Of a stretch of 64,000 nucleotides of DNA, positions 27,540 through 34,466 are shown in pieces. Position 1 is the first letter of the stretch. Every line of letters begins with the position of its first letter. The position numbers and the translations under genes are program-made. This DNA is from Nocardia neocaledoniensis (GTDB taxonomy: Bacteria > Actinomycetota > Actinomycetes > Mycobacteriales > Mycobacteriaceae): contig NZ_QGTL01000003.1 in NCBI RefSeq assembly GCF_003182135.1, positions 496,001 through 560,000 of the forward strand, read 5' to 3'. Below the pieces are notes generated by a model. It made no database searches, was not told the origin of the DNA, and worked only from the letters and a program-made list of their open reading frames with translations.

Positions 27540-28297
27540 ACCGCACAGTCTCTGTCATTACGGCAACCTATCGACCTGTCGCCGAATATCTTGACGCCGC
27601 CTACAAATCTCTCGTCGCGCAGGAACTTCCGGACGGCTGGTCATGGGAATGGATCGTGCAGGAGGATGGGACCACCGGGGCCGCAGTTCCCATGCTTCCA
27701 AACGACTCGCGAATCCGGCCGGGAGTGGGCCGACATGGTGGCCCCGGGGTCTGCCGCTCGCTGGCGTTGGCCCGCTCGGTCGGAACTTTCGTCAAGGTCC
27801 TCGACTCAGACGACCAGCTCACCCCCGGCACCCTTGCGCGTGACATAGAAGCGCTCACGCAGCCGGGCGTTGGCTGGACCACATCAAGGGTCCTCGACTA
27901 CTTGCCGGACGGAACGACCGTTGGATTTGACCAGGACCCCGAGGATGGCCGCTTGCGGAGCGGAGTTGTCCTAGACCACTGGCGGCGCAACGACTTTCGC
28001 GCACAGGTACACCCGGCTTCGCTCTGCATTCGCCGTGATCTGCTGCTCGCAGCTGGCGGCTGGATGGCCCTGCCAGCATCCGAGGACGTTGGGCTACTAC
28101 TCGCTGCGGACGCTCTCGCTGATGGCTGGTTCAACGCTGAACCCGGCTTGCTCTACCGCAAGTGGGATGGCCAAATGACCGCACACCCGACCCACGTCGA
28201 CCCAACAGAGCGGACGGCCCGAATGCATCTCATCGAGGAGCGCGCCACATCCATGCACCTCACGACGACATTCGACATGGAAGCACAGCGCGTCTGA
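27536..28297 (+). CDS. Family 2 glycosyltransferase (AICE cargo)
   Basis: A 253-residue GT-A enzyme. It has the N-terminal VSVITATYRPVAEYLDAAYKSL, VQEDGT, and FVKVLDSDDQLTPG, where DSDD matches the metal-binding DxD region, then a likely acceptor region with LRSGVVLDHWRRNDFRAQVHPASLCIRRDLLLAAGGW. No membrane segment is seen. The start overlaps the GntR stop (ATGA), so expression follows the repressor and should persist in the integrated element. The acceptor is unknown. Confidence 0.88.
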   Translation: MNRTVSVITATYRPVAEYLDAAYKSLVAQELPDGWSWEWIVQEDGTTGAAVPMLPNDSRIRPGVGRHGGPGVCRSLALARSVGTFVKVLDSDDQLTPGTLARDIEALTQPGVGWTTSRVLDYLPDGTTVGFDQDPEDGRLRSGVVLDHWRRNDFRAQVHPASLCIRRDLLLAAGGWMALPASEDVGLLLAADALADGWFNAEPGLLYRKWDGQMTAHPTHVDPTERTARMHLIEERATSMHLTTTFDMEAQRV

Positions 28298-28380
28298 GCC
28301 GGAGCGCACTAGCGCCCTGCAATGCGCGCCATCTTGATAACATGTCATCATCACGCGAGTGATGTCGAGTGATGTCGAGC

Positions 28381-28412
28381 GGGTGGACCGCCGTTGCAGC
28401 GACGGCCCACCC
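28381..28412. terminator. Stem-loop at end of small leftward gene
   Basis: GGGTGG pairs with CCACCC and the inner GCCGT with ACGGC. It lies 9 bp past the stop of the 39-residue leftward ORF and 84 bp past the glycosyltransferase stop, so it may serve both. Confidence 0.4.
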
Positions 28413-28420
28413 TGATGGGA

Positions 28421-28540
28421 TTAGCTAGCCCGCCAAACTCGGCTGACCAGGAACAGAGCCCCGGCGATCACGGACGCTGCTACCAACAGCACGCCGTAAT
28501 CGACCGGGGCTTTCTGCTTGCTCCGGCGATGTTTCGCCAT
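28421..28540 (-). CDS. 39-residue single-pass membrane protein
   Basis: The sequence begins MAKHRRSKQKAPVDYG, continues with one hydrophobic helix (VLLVAASVIAGALFLV) and ends RVWRAS. A near-perfect AAGGAGGT ribosome binding site lies 7-8 nt before the ATG, which is the main reason to believe it. The basic N-terminus predicts an N-in orientation. It is isolated and leftward, between the glycosyltransferase gene and the palindromic region. The function is unknown. Confidence 0.6.
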   Translation of the reverse strand: MAKHRRSKQKAPVDYGVLLVAASVIAGALFLVSRVWRAS

Positions 28541-28762
28541 CTCCCACCACCTCCTTTCCCGGCACGGCACGGTGACCAGGTCCCGTACCGCCCCTGGGCT
28601 GGAGGTACCGCCAGCCTACTCGAGCCGGTCAGGTGGAAGGCCAACAACGCCAACCGATCTCGCGGAGCGAGCAGGTATAGCTCACGACGCCCCGAGCTGT
28701 TGAGCGCCCGTCACTTCAACGAAGTGGTTGCCGAATTCGGCTATATAGAGTCAAGGGCGCCT

Positions 28763-28850
28763 GCGGCGGCGCGGAGCGCCGCCGCCGCGCTGCGACGCGC
28801 AGCGCGGCTCCAAACGGACGTCGCCGCGGCGCGTCGGCACGTCGGCGACG
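28763..28850. repeat. Cluster of three GC-rich palindromes in non-coding AICE DNA
   Basis: Stem 1 is GCGGCGGCGC/GCGCCGCCGC (28763-28785, 3-nt loop). Stem 2 is GCCGCGCTGCG with its complement (28784-28808, 3-nt loop). Stem 3 is CGTCGCCG/CGGCGACG (28819-28850). The stretch 28541-29000 has no convincing gene. A rolling-circle origin or transfer locus is possible. Confidence 0.6.
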
Positions 28851-29000
28851 CTCAGCGCCATACCGTGGCAGCCCGCCTCTTCGGCCGGCTTTTGCATTCA
28901 CCCGAGCAGTGCTGGGCGTGACGGGGAGTTGTTCCCGGTCTGCTGTCCGGCGAACGTCGGCAATTCGGCCGGCATCCAGCCGGTGTCGACGGCTACCAGC

Positions 29001-29180
29001 TCACCGACTCCCATACGGTGCTGCCGCACGAGCTCCGCTCGTTTGCCATGGAAATCCCGGCCTGCCGCACTCCCGACCTGGTTGGTTCCAGCCGATCCAG
29101 GTTCCAGTTGATCGGCCCGTCCTCGTGTCCGTCACCAGCGGTGGTCTCGCCATCCCCACGTCATCAGCAGCAATGGTCAC
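29001..29180 (-). CDS. Small hypothetical protein (GTG start), divergent leader paralogue
   Basis: A 59-residue ORF starting VTIAADDVGMARPPL, with a GGAGAGGAACCC ribosome-binding region that is identical to that of the divergent gene at 29461. The two start codons align within a long inverted duplication, which is the argument for this being a gene. The product has Trp/Gly/Arg-rich composition and no known family. It could also be a decayed copy. Confidence 0.35.
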   Translation of the reverse strand: MTIAADDVGMARPPLVTDTRTGRSTGTWIGWNQPGRECGRPGFPWQTSGARAAAPYGSR

Positions 29181-29214
29181 CAGGGTTCCTCTCCAGTTGG
29201 TGCGGCCCGGCTCT

Positions 29215-29430
29215 GTGCCGACGGAATCTGCCGATGGCGTACCAGACCACACCCACCCCGGCAAAGACCAAGACGTGTCACCACCCGAGGTGGTCACCAG
29301 CGGCGACGTCGTTTCGGGATCTTCACCTCACCGCGGCCATTTTGCCGGGTGACCACCTCGGGTGGTGAGCCTTTGCCGGGGCGGGTGCGGCCTGGTCCGG
29401 GCGAGCCCAGATCCCACCGACACAGAGTCA
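29215..29430. repeat. Long inverted duplication of a promoter/leader region
   Basis: Arms are about 29180-29298 and 29348-29470. The innermost 21 bp (29278-29298 and 29348-29368) are exact complements, and each contains the palindrome ACCACC-N3-GGTGGT. Outside this, CCCCGGCAAAG/CTTTGCCGGGG (29256-29266, 29371-29381) and further segments match with scattered substitutions out to the ribosome binding sites of the two divergent small genes. Confidence 0.8.
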
Positions 29431-29460
29431 GACCACCCCAACCGGAGAGGAACCCCGATC

Positions 29461-29622
29461 ATGGCCATCACCGCCCCCGTCACCTGCTGGGCCTGCCAGA
29501 CCGCCGCCGCCACAACCGTCTTCCCCGAGCTCGAACCCGGCCCCTGGAAGCCCTGCCTCGTCTGCCAGCCCTGCCTCGAGGACTACCACGAGAGCATGCG
29601 CCAGCTGGCCGAGTACCACTGA
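29461..29622 (+). CDS. Small CxxC/CxxC protein
   Basis: A 53-residue protein (MAITAPVTCWACQTAAATT...) with CWAC and CLVCQPC, a likely four-cysteine zinc ribbon, and a C-terminal helix ending AEYH. GGAGAGG lies about 11 nt before the ATG. A UUCG-capped terminator follows directly. It is the last gene of the element before attR. The function is unknown. Confidence 0.65.
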   Translation: MAITAPVTCWACQTAAATTVFPELEPGPWKPCLVCQPCLEDYHESMRQLAEYH

Positions 29623-29628
29623 CCGCCC

Positions 29629-29644
29629 GGGGGCTTCGGCCCCC
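29629..29644 (+). terminator. UUCG-tetraloop terminator
   Basis: GGGGGC-TTCG-GCCCCC followed by TT, 7 bp after the stop of the small CxxC gene. Confidence 0.75.
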
Positions 29645-30142
29645 TTCACCACCTGGCCGCCGTCAACGAAGCCGGTAGCGGGTCGCCAACGACGTCGACC
29701 CCAGGTCAGGTCCCCCGAAGCGAATTGCTGAACAAATCTCCAGCGAGGTCGGTGGTATCGCGACCGGTGGCCGCGTGGCCCTGGTCTGGGTTGGCCTGCA
29801 TTGTGATCCCGCGCCCCTCACACCTCAAGGGCGCTACGCGTCAGCAAGCTGATGGACAAGTCCACCCTTGACCTGTGAGCCTCTGCGCGTGACAGGCAGG
29901 CCCTATGGGGCAGACGGGGAGCCAGCCCACCTCATGCGCAACCCAACCCAGACCAGGGCCACCGTGGACCGGACACGACAAAGCGGCGGGGGTTCAGTCC
30001 CGCCGCTCTCGTACGCAGTTCGTACGCAGCAACACCCGACGGAGCCAACACGCACCAACGCAAGCAACTTCATTTTCCCAGGTCAGACCATCGTCACCAA
30101 CGATGCCAACCAACGCCGTCACCAGGCCAAACAGCCGTAGTA
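29645..30142. other. Non-coding right end of the AICE
   Basis: No ORF here has convincing coding character. It holds a 9-bp stem (AGCGGCGGG at 29982-29990, CCCGCCGCT at 29999-30007) and, directly after it, the GTACGCAG doublet that mirrors the one inside int. It is best read as the att-proximal regulatory and recombination region. Confidence 0.5.
30011..30029 (+). repeat. Putative integrase arm-type sites, right end
   Basis: GTACGCAG at 30011-30018 and 30022-30029, period 11 bp, same orientation as the left-end doublet. The distance to the attR core is 113 bp. Confidence 0.6.
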
Positions 30143-30190
30143 CGCTCTCCTAAAGCGGGTGTCGCAGGTTCGAATCCTGCCGAGGGCACC
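30143..30190 (+). repeat. attR core: 48-bp direct repeat of tRNA-Arg 3' part
   Basis: An exact copy of 18188-18235. It is followed by GG instead of A, so the pre-integration tRNA gene lacked an encoded CCA. Confidence 0.95.
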
Positions 30191-30220
30191 GGAGTCCGTA
30201 GGGCGCGAGGAGGAACGACA

Positions 30221-30868
30221 ATGTCGAACCCGTCGACAAAGTTCCCCCCGCTGCCCGATCGCATGACCTGGGACGAGTTGAGCGCCCTGCCTCCTGACCA
30301 GTCGGAACGCATCGAATTGATCAAAGGGCGCCCGGTGTGGGTTCGTACCGGCCCGCCAGAACACCAGCGCTTCGCCACTCGCCTGCGCAACGCACTGGAG
30401 AGCGCCGCGCGACGAAGCATGAAAGCCCGCCCCGGTGAGTGCTGGCAGGTCGACACAGAGACCAATGTTTTCCTGAGTCGCGCCAAGGATGATTTCCTCA
30501 CCCCCGATTTCATGGTCTATCACTGCCCTGGCGAGCCGTGGACGCCGATCTTCGCCGAGGACGTCGTCATCGTCGGCGAAGTGCTCTCCCCGTCCAACCA
30601 CATCGGCCACATGCTGACGAAACAGGCGCGCTACGCCGAGGCCGGGATCGACGAGTACTGGGAAGTACTGCTCGATCGCGAAGGCCGCCGGATCGACACC
30701 ATCTTGACCTACGTGCTGGCGACTCCCACCGACCTTCCGCCCGGCGTCACCCCCCTGCGCCCGCGTCAGTATGCACTGGTCAGCGAGTGGTCACCGACCG
30801 TCCACCCCGAAATCGCACTGAACCACCCCTTCCCACTCGCCCTCAGCTGGGCCGACCTCGAATACTGA
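30221..30868 (+). CDS. Uma2-family (DUF820) putative restriction-like nuclease
   Basis: A 215-residue protein with the Uma2 pattern: MTWDELSALPPDQSERIELIKGRPVW at the N-terminus, then LTPDFMVY, VVIVGEVLSPSN and KQARYAEAGIDEYWEV. The D...E-x-K-like residues fit a PD-(D/E)XK fold. The real role of Uma2 proteins is not settled. It starts 30 bp outside attR, so it is chromosomal and not cargo. A GAGGAG ribosome binding site lies about 7 nt before the ATG. Confidence 0.85.
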   Translation: MSNPSTKFPPLPDRMTWDELSALPPDQSERIELIKGRPVWVRTGPPEHQRFATRLRNALESAARRSMKARPGECWQVDTETNVFLSRAKDDFLTPDFMVYHCPGEPWTPIFAEDVVIVGEVLSPSNHIGHMLTKQARYAEAGIDEYWEVLLDREGRRIDTILTYVLATPTDLPPGVTPLRPRQYALVSEWSPTVHPEIALNHPFPLALSWADLEY

Positions 30869-30940
30869 GATCTCGCGCCGGCTTCGTCAGGGTTCGGTCA
30901 GCGGCAGCTGATGAACTCGAGGTAGGCCCGGCCGGCGGCA

Positions 30941-31543
30941 TCAGCGAGCGGTAGCGATGAGTGCCGCGACCAGCCGGCGACTGCGGGCGCTCATCTGTGC
31001 CGCGGTCTGGTCGGGATGACGCAGCCACCACAGGACCAGCGAGGTGACCGTTCCCATCCAGATATCGGTGAGAGCGGAGAGGTCATCGGGGTCGGCGAGG
31101 TCGACGGCGCCCAGCACACCCGCCACGCCGCGGGCCGCCTGCGCCGCAATGCGGCGGCGCGCCCTGCGGGCGGCGTCGGCAGCGGGGCCTTCCTCGGGGT
31201 GGGAACGGTCGAACACGACGGTCCAGTCGTGTGGACGCGGTTCGAGCACGACGAAGATCGCGTCGAGGGTTCGCTGCGCCATCAGCAGGTCGTTGCCCGC
31301 GGTGATCGCCGATTCGATCGCATCGCACAGGATGGTCTCAGCCCGCTCCACGCACGCGACGTAAATCAGGTCCTTGGACTGAAAATAGGTGTAGACCAGC
31401 GGTTTCGACACCCCAGCACGCTGCGCGACGTCGGCCAGCGAGAGCCCCGCATAGCCGGTGCGGCCGATCTCGGCCACCGCGGCGTCGAGAATCAACTGCT
31501 CGCGCCGCGCGCGGGGGACCCCCTTGGTTCCGGCTGTACTCAC
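30941..31543 (-). CDS. TetR-family regulator of the sterol desaturase/DoxX genes
   Basis: A 200-residue TetR protein. The HTH is REQLILDAAVAEIGRTGYAGLSLADVAQRAGVSKPLVYTYFQSKDLIY. The C-terminal domain is of the type with a conserved TDIWMGTVTSLVLWWLRHP helix. GTG at 31543 is taken as the start, with a TTG at 31555 as an alternative. It is divergent from the desaturase gene, and the shared intergenic DNA contains a clear palindrome over the desaturase promoter, so it is probably an autoregulated repressor. Confidence 0.9.
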   Translation of the reverse strand: MSTAGTKGVPRARREQLILDAAVAEIGRTGYAGLSLADVAQRAGVSKPLVYTYFQSKDLIYVACVERAETILCDAIESAITAGNDLLMAQRTLDAIFVVLEPRPHDWTVVFDRSHPEEGPAADAARRARRRIAAQAARGVAGVLGAVDLADPDDLSALTDIWMGTVTSLVLWWLRHPDQTAAQMSARSRRLVAALIATAR

Positions 31544-31574
31544 CCCACCATCCAATCATCCCTCGGCCGGCCCC

Positions 31575-31603
31575 TTGACCTCGAATTTACTTTTTCGTAA
31601 ATT
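31575..31603 (+). promoter_or_regulatory. Desaturase promoter with overlapping TetR operator
   Basis: TTGACC (31575-31580), a 17-bp spacer and TAAATT (31598-31603). The inverted repeat AATTTAC-N6-GTAAATT (31584-31603) covers the spacer and -10, a classical repression geometry. Confidence 0.72.
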
Positions 31604-31630
31604 ACTCCTGCGTCTATATAAGGAGTCGGC

Positions 31631-32527
31631 TTGCTGTCCACACTGTGGAACCACATCAACAACCCCTTGCTCTATGCCATCCCAGCGTTCTTCGTCTTGA
31701 TCGGGATCGAGGCAGCGAGCCTGCGTCACGCGGACGCGGATTCGAGTCCACGCGCCTACTCCCCCATCGACACGCGAACCAGCCTCACCATGGGCATGGG
31801 CGCGATCGTGGCGATGCTGATCTTCAAGACGCTGACGCTGCTGCTGTTCGTAATCGTGTGGGCGGAGCTCGCGCCATGGCATCTGCCGACCGACGCGTGG
31901 TGGTACTGGCCGCTGCTGCTACTGGTCGTCGATATCGCCTGGTACTGCAATCACCGCTTCTCGCACCGCGTCCGAATCGGATGGGCAGCGCACCAGGCCC
32001 ATCACTCGAGCGAGTACTTCAACCTCGGTACCGCACTACGACAGAAGTGGAACCCGTGGTCGGAGGCGATCTTCTGGCTGCCGTTGCCACTGCTCGGCTT
32101 CGCACCATGGACGATCTACGTCGCGTTCGCCTTCAACCTCATCTACCAGTTCTTCACCCACACCGAGACGATCGGCAAGATGTGGCGTCCGATCGAATTC
32201 GTTTTCAACACACCGTCGCATCACCGGGTGCATCACGGCAGCGACCCGATTTACCTGGATCGCAACTACGGCGGCATCCTGATCATCTGGGATCGGATGT
32301 TCGGCACCTTCCAGGCCGAATTACACACGCCTACCTACGGTCTCACTACTCCGGTCGCTACCTACAACGTGCTGAAGTTGCAGTATCGCGAGTACGGCAA
32401 CATCATCGGCGATGTTCGCCGAGCGACCCGGTGGCGCGACCGGCTCGGCTACGTCTTCGCCCCGCCCGGCTGGCAGCCCGCCGCGCAGCGGGCGAGCAGT
32501 GCCGCGCCGGACAAGCAGTCCGCGTGA
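31631..32527 (+). CDS. Sterol desaturase / fatty acid hydroxylase superfamily protein
   Basis: A 298-residue integral membrane di-iron oxygenase. The three histidine clusters are visible as NHRFSHR (about 118), HQAHHSSEY (about 130) and HRVHHGSD (about 202), between hydrophobic helices. It is predicted to hydroxylate or desaturate a lipid. The TTG start at 31631 follows AAGGAG by 7 nt and needs no upstream extension. It overlaps the DoxX gene by 4 bp and is probably repressed by the divergent TetR protein. Confidence 0.9.
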   Translation: MLSTLWNHINNPLLYAIPAFFVLIGIEAASLRHADADSSPRAYSPIDTRTSLTMGMGAIVAMLIFKTLTLLLFVIVWAELAPWHLPTDAWWYWPLLLLVVDIAWYCNHRFSHRVRIGWAAHQAHHSSEYFNLGTALRQKWNPWSEAIFWLPLPLLGFAPWTIYVAFAFNLIYQFFTHTETIGKMWRPIEFVFNTPSHHRVHHGSDPIYLDRNYGGILIIWDRMFGTFQAELHTPTYGLTTPVATYNVLKLQYREYGNIIGDVRRATRWRDRLGYVFAPPGWQPAAQRASSAAPDKQSA

Positions 32528-33033
32528 GCGCCGTCGACGCCGCCGACCTGATCCTGCGCCTGACCCTCGGCGCTGTCGTACTCACCCACGGCATCAATCA
32601 CGCCTGGGGCGGCGGCAAACTCGCGGGCACGGCGAGATGGTTCGCCTCGATCGGTCTGCGTCCGGGAAAGCTGCACGCGGTGCTCGCCACCGCGACCGAG
32701 ATCGCGGCGGGCCTGCTCCTCATCGTCGGCCTGCTCACGCCGTTCACCGCTGCCGCCGTCGTTTCGACGATGACGGTCGCATTGATCACCGCGCACCTGC
32801 GCAACGGGTTCTTCATCTTCCGGCCGGGTCAGGGATGGGAGTACACCGCGGTCCTCGCCGCGATGGCCCTGGCGACCGCCACGCTCGGACCCGGGCGGTG
32901 GTCGGCCGACCACCTCGTCGACATCGACCTCAACGGCATGGCAGCACTGGGGATCGCGGCCGTCCTCGGCGTCGGGTCGGCAGCGCTGCTGCTAGTCACA
33001 TGCTGGCGTCCAGCACCGCGCGAAAACCTCTGA
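32524..33033 (+). CDS. DoxX-family membrane protein
   Basis: A 169-residue protein with four transmembrane helices and DoxX features (LILRLTLGAVVLTHGINHAWGGGKL, ATATEIAAGLLLIVGLLTPFTA). DoxX-like proteins are often linked to thiol/redox or lipid metabolism, but this one has no assigned role. The GTG start overlaps the desaturase stop as GTGA, so the two are one transcription unit. Confidence 0.87.
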   Translation: MSAVDAADLILRLTLGAVVLTHGINHAWGGGKLAGTARWFASIGLRPGKLHAVLATATEIAAGLLLIVGLLTPFTAAAVVSTMTVALITAHLRNGFFIFRPGQGWEYTAVLAAMALATATLGPGRWSADHLVDIDLNGMAALGIAAVLGVGSAALLLVTCWRPAPRENL

Positions 33034-33059
33034 TCCGATTCGTAGGGCATCAGAACGTC

Positions 33060-33947
33060 TCAGGCCGACGTCGCCGAGTAGGCCACCACCAGGGGCGCGT
33101 GATCCGAAAGCCTTTCGGCAGGTGACGGTTCCTTGTCGACGACGACGGATGTGGCGAGGCGGGCTAGGCCGGGGGTTGCGAGTTGGTGGTCCACTCGCCA
33201 ACCCACATCCTTGGCGAACGATTGGCCTGCCCAGCTCCACCAGGTGAGTGGACCCGGGCGGTCGCCGTGCACCTGTCGGACCACGTCGACGAGCCGGCGC
33301 GTGCCGAGAATCGAGCTGAACCACTCGCGGTCGGCGGGCAGGAAGCCGTCCATCGTGCGGGCGGCACGCCAGTTGGTCACGTCGTGCTGGGTGTGCGCGA
33401 TGTTCAGATCTCCGGTGAGGACGAATTCACGTCCCGCGCTGAGCGCAGCGAGCCGGTTCCGGTGCACTTCGCGGGCGAACGCCGCGAGGAACCGCTGCTT
33501 GCGTTCGTACTTGACCCCACCGTCGGGCAGTTCGCGCATCGATCCCGGGCGCTGGAGATGCGCGGGCAGACCTCCTTTGGGGAGATAAAGCGAGGCCACC
33601 GTCACCGGGCGGTCGGCCAGGTCGACCTCGATATAGCGCCCCTGTGCGGCGAACTCACCGAGTCCGCGGGCCCTGGGCGGGTGGGTCACCCAGGTCCGCA
33701 CGGCAGCGGCGGGAACCCTGGTCAGTACGGCCACACCGTTACGACCGGCCACGGAACCGACGTCCACTGCCGCCGAATAGCCCGGGAAGGTTCCCACATC
33801 AGCTGCGGAACAACGCAACTCCTGCAGTGCGACCACATCCGCCGACCGCGCCCGCAACCACTCGTCGAATCCACGACGACGTGACGCTCGGATGCCGTTG
33901 ACGTTGAATGTGGCGACAGTGAAAGAGTCAGCGACCGACGAACCCAT
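33060..33947 (-). CDS. xthA: Exodeoxyribonuclease III / AP endonuclease-like (XthA family)
   Basis: A 295-residue endonuclease/exonuclease/phosphatase-fold enzyme predicted to cleave abasic sites and trim 3' ends in base excision repair. Motifs are TFNVNGIRA, VVALQELR, FVLTGDLNIAH, WWSWAGQSFAKDVGWRVDH and LSDHAPL, giving the expected Asn, Glu, Asp, Asn and His catalytic residues. The ATG at 33947 is chosen; CACAGT 6 nt upstream may be a leaderless -10. The gene is not evidently in an operon. Confidence 0.9.
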   Translation of the reverse strand: MGSSVADSFTVATFNVNGIRASRRRGFDEWLRARSADVVALQELRCSAADVGTFPGYSAAVDVGSVAGRNGVAVLTRVPAAAVRTWVTHPPRARGLGEFAAQGRYIEVDLADRPVTVASLYLPKGGLPAHLQRPGSMRELPDGGVKYERKQRFLAAFAREVHRNRLAALSAGREFVLTGDLNIAHTQHDVTNWRAARTMDGFLPADREWFSSILGTRRLVDVVRQVHGDRPGPLTWWSWAGQSFAKDVGWRVDHQLATPGLARLATSVVVDKEPSPAERLSDHAPLVVAYSATSA

Positions 33948-34033
33948 GGCAACACTGTGCCGGAGCCCCCTGTCCCCTCCCGGGGCAGCTCCGGTACGCG
34001 GCCCGCGACCAAGCCCTTGCCAGTAGAGGAACC

Positions 34034-34261
34034 ATGAGCAGAAGACCGATAGCCGCACGCCCACTCGATCCACACGAAGAATCGACTGTTCGCAAGTTGC
34101 TGTCGGTCGAATTTCCCGGCGTGAACGAATTTCTGTCCCAAGTTCCACACATCCAGGTGATGGCCACCTGGGGTAAGGGGGGCTCGAATACAGCACACAC
34201 ACCGATGACAGCCCAGTGGCACTGCCGGATCTTTCGGCTGTCGCTGTCAGTCGATTCAAGT
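34034..34261 (+). pseudogene. Decayed small actinobacterial hypothetical gene
   Basis: The first 46 codons (MSRRPIAARPLDPHEESTVR...FPGVNEFLSQVPHIQV) look like the start of a common actinobacterial hypothetical protein. After a G-run near 34180 the original frame loses sense. A shifted frame reads LEYSTHTDDSPVALPDLSAV and then stops, resembling the C-terminal LEYxxxTDxxPxALP segment of that family as I recall it. The middle is missing and the halves are out of frame, so this is most likely a relic with an internal deletion. Confidence 0.45.
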
Positions 34262-34365
34262 AGGCGCTCGGAGTCGCGTGCGCTACGGGGCGAGCTTGCG
34301 CGGTCGTCCCCGAGTCACTCCGAAGCAGCTGAGCGACGCGTACGCGATCGTGCCGGTGCCGGACG

Positions 34366-34447
34366 CGGCAGATCGACGGAACCGGTTCGGCAGATCGACG
34401 GAGGTACCTTCGGCAGATTGACGGCACACTCTTCGGCAGATTGACGA
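34366..34447 (+). repeat. Four iteron-like repeats upstream of DUF4143 ATPase
   Basis: CGGCAGAT[CT]GACG recurs at 34366, 34388, 34411 and 34434 with spacings of 22, 23 and 23 bp, about two helical turns. The last copy covers the -35 region of the following gene, and the -10 TAGTAT (34455-34460) lies 6 nt before its ATG. It is a probable regulator-binding array. Confidence 0.7.
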
Positions 34448-34466
34448 CTCGCGGTAGTATTCCGCC

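Larger units (their letters stand above)
18188..30190. mobile_element. Actinomycete integrative and conjugative element (AICE), pSAM2-like, about 12 kb
   Basis: The element lies between 48-bp direct repeats in the 3' end of tRNA-Arg(CCU). It carries the diagnostic AICE set: tyrosine integrase, excisionase, RepSA-like replication initiator, TraB/FtsK-type translocase, DUF2637 membrane protein, Pra-like activator and a GntR (KorSA-like) regulator. AICEs excise, replicate by rolling circle and transfer as double-stranded DNA using a single translocase. The module looks intact, with no disrupted core gene. Cargo is limited to a glycosyltransferase and several small unknown proteins. No relaxase or type IV secretion genes are present, as expected for this class. 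Confidence 0.95.

Noticed and set aside
29868..30140. 90-codon + strand ORF next to attR
   Set aside because: No ribosome binding site, no protein-like features, and it contains the hairpin and arm-site doublet.
30143..30190. Second tRNA-Arg gene
   Set aside because: Only the 3' part from the anticodon stem is present; the 5' half is missing. It is attR, not a functional tRNA.
34262..34444. Continuation of the 34034 reading frame to 136 residues
   Set aside because: After the G-run the residues lose all family resemblance and run through the repeat array, so this part is not treated as coding.
34366..34447. CRISPR array
   Set aside because: The repeat units are about 14 bp with 8-9 bp between them, far too short for CRISPR repeats and spacers. 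No cas gene is present anywhere in the window.
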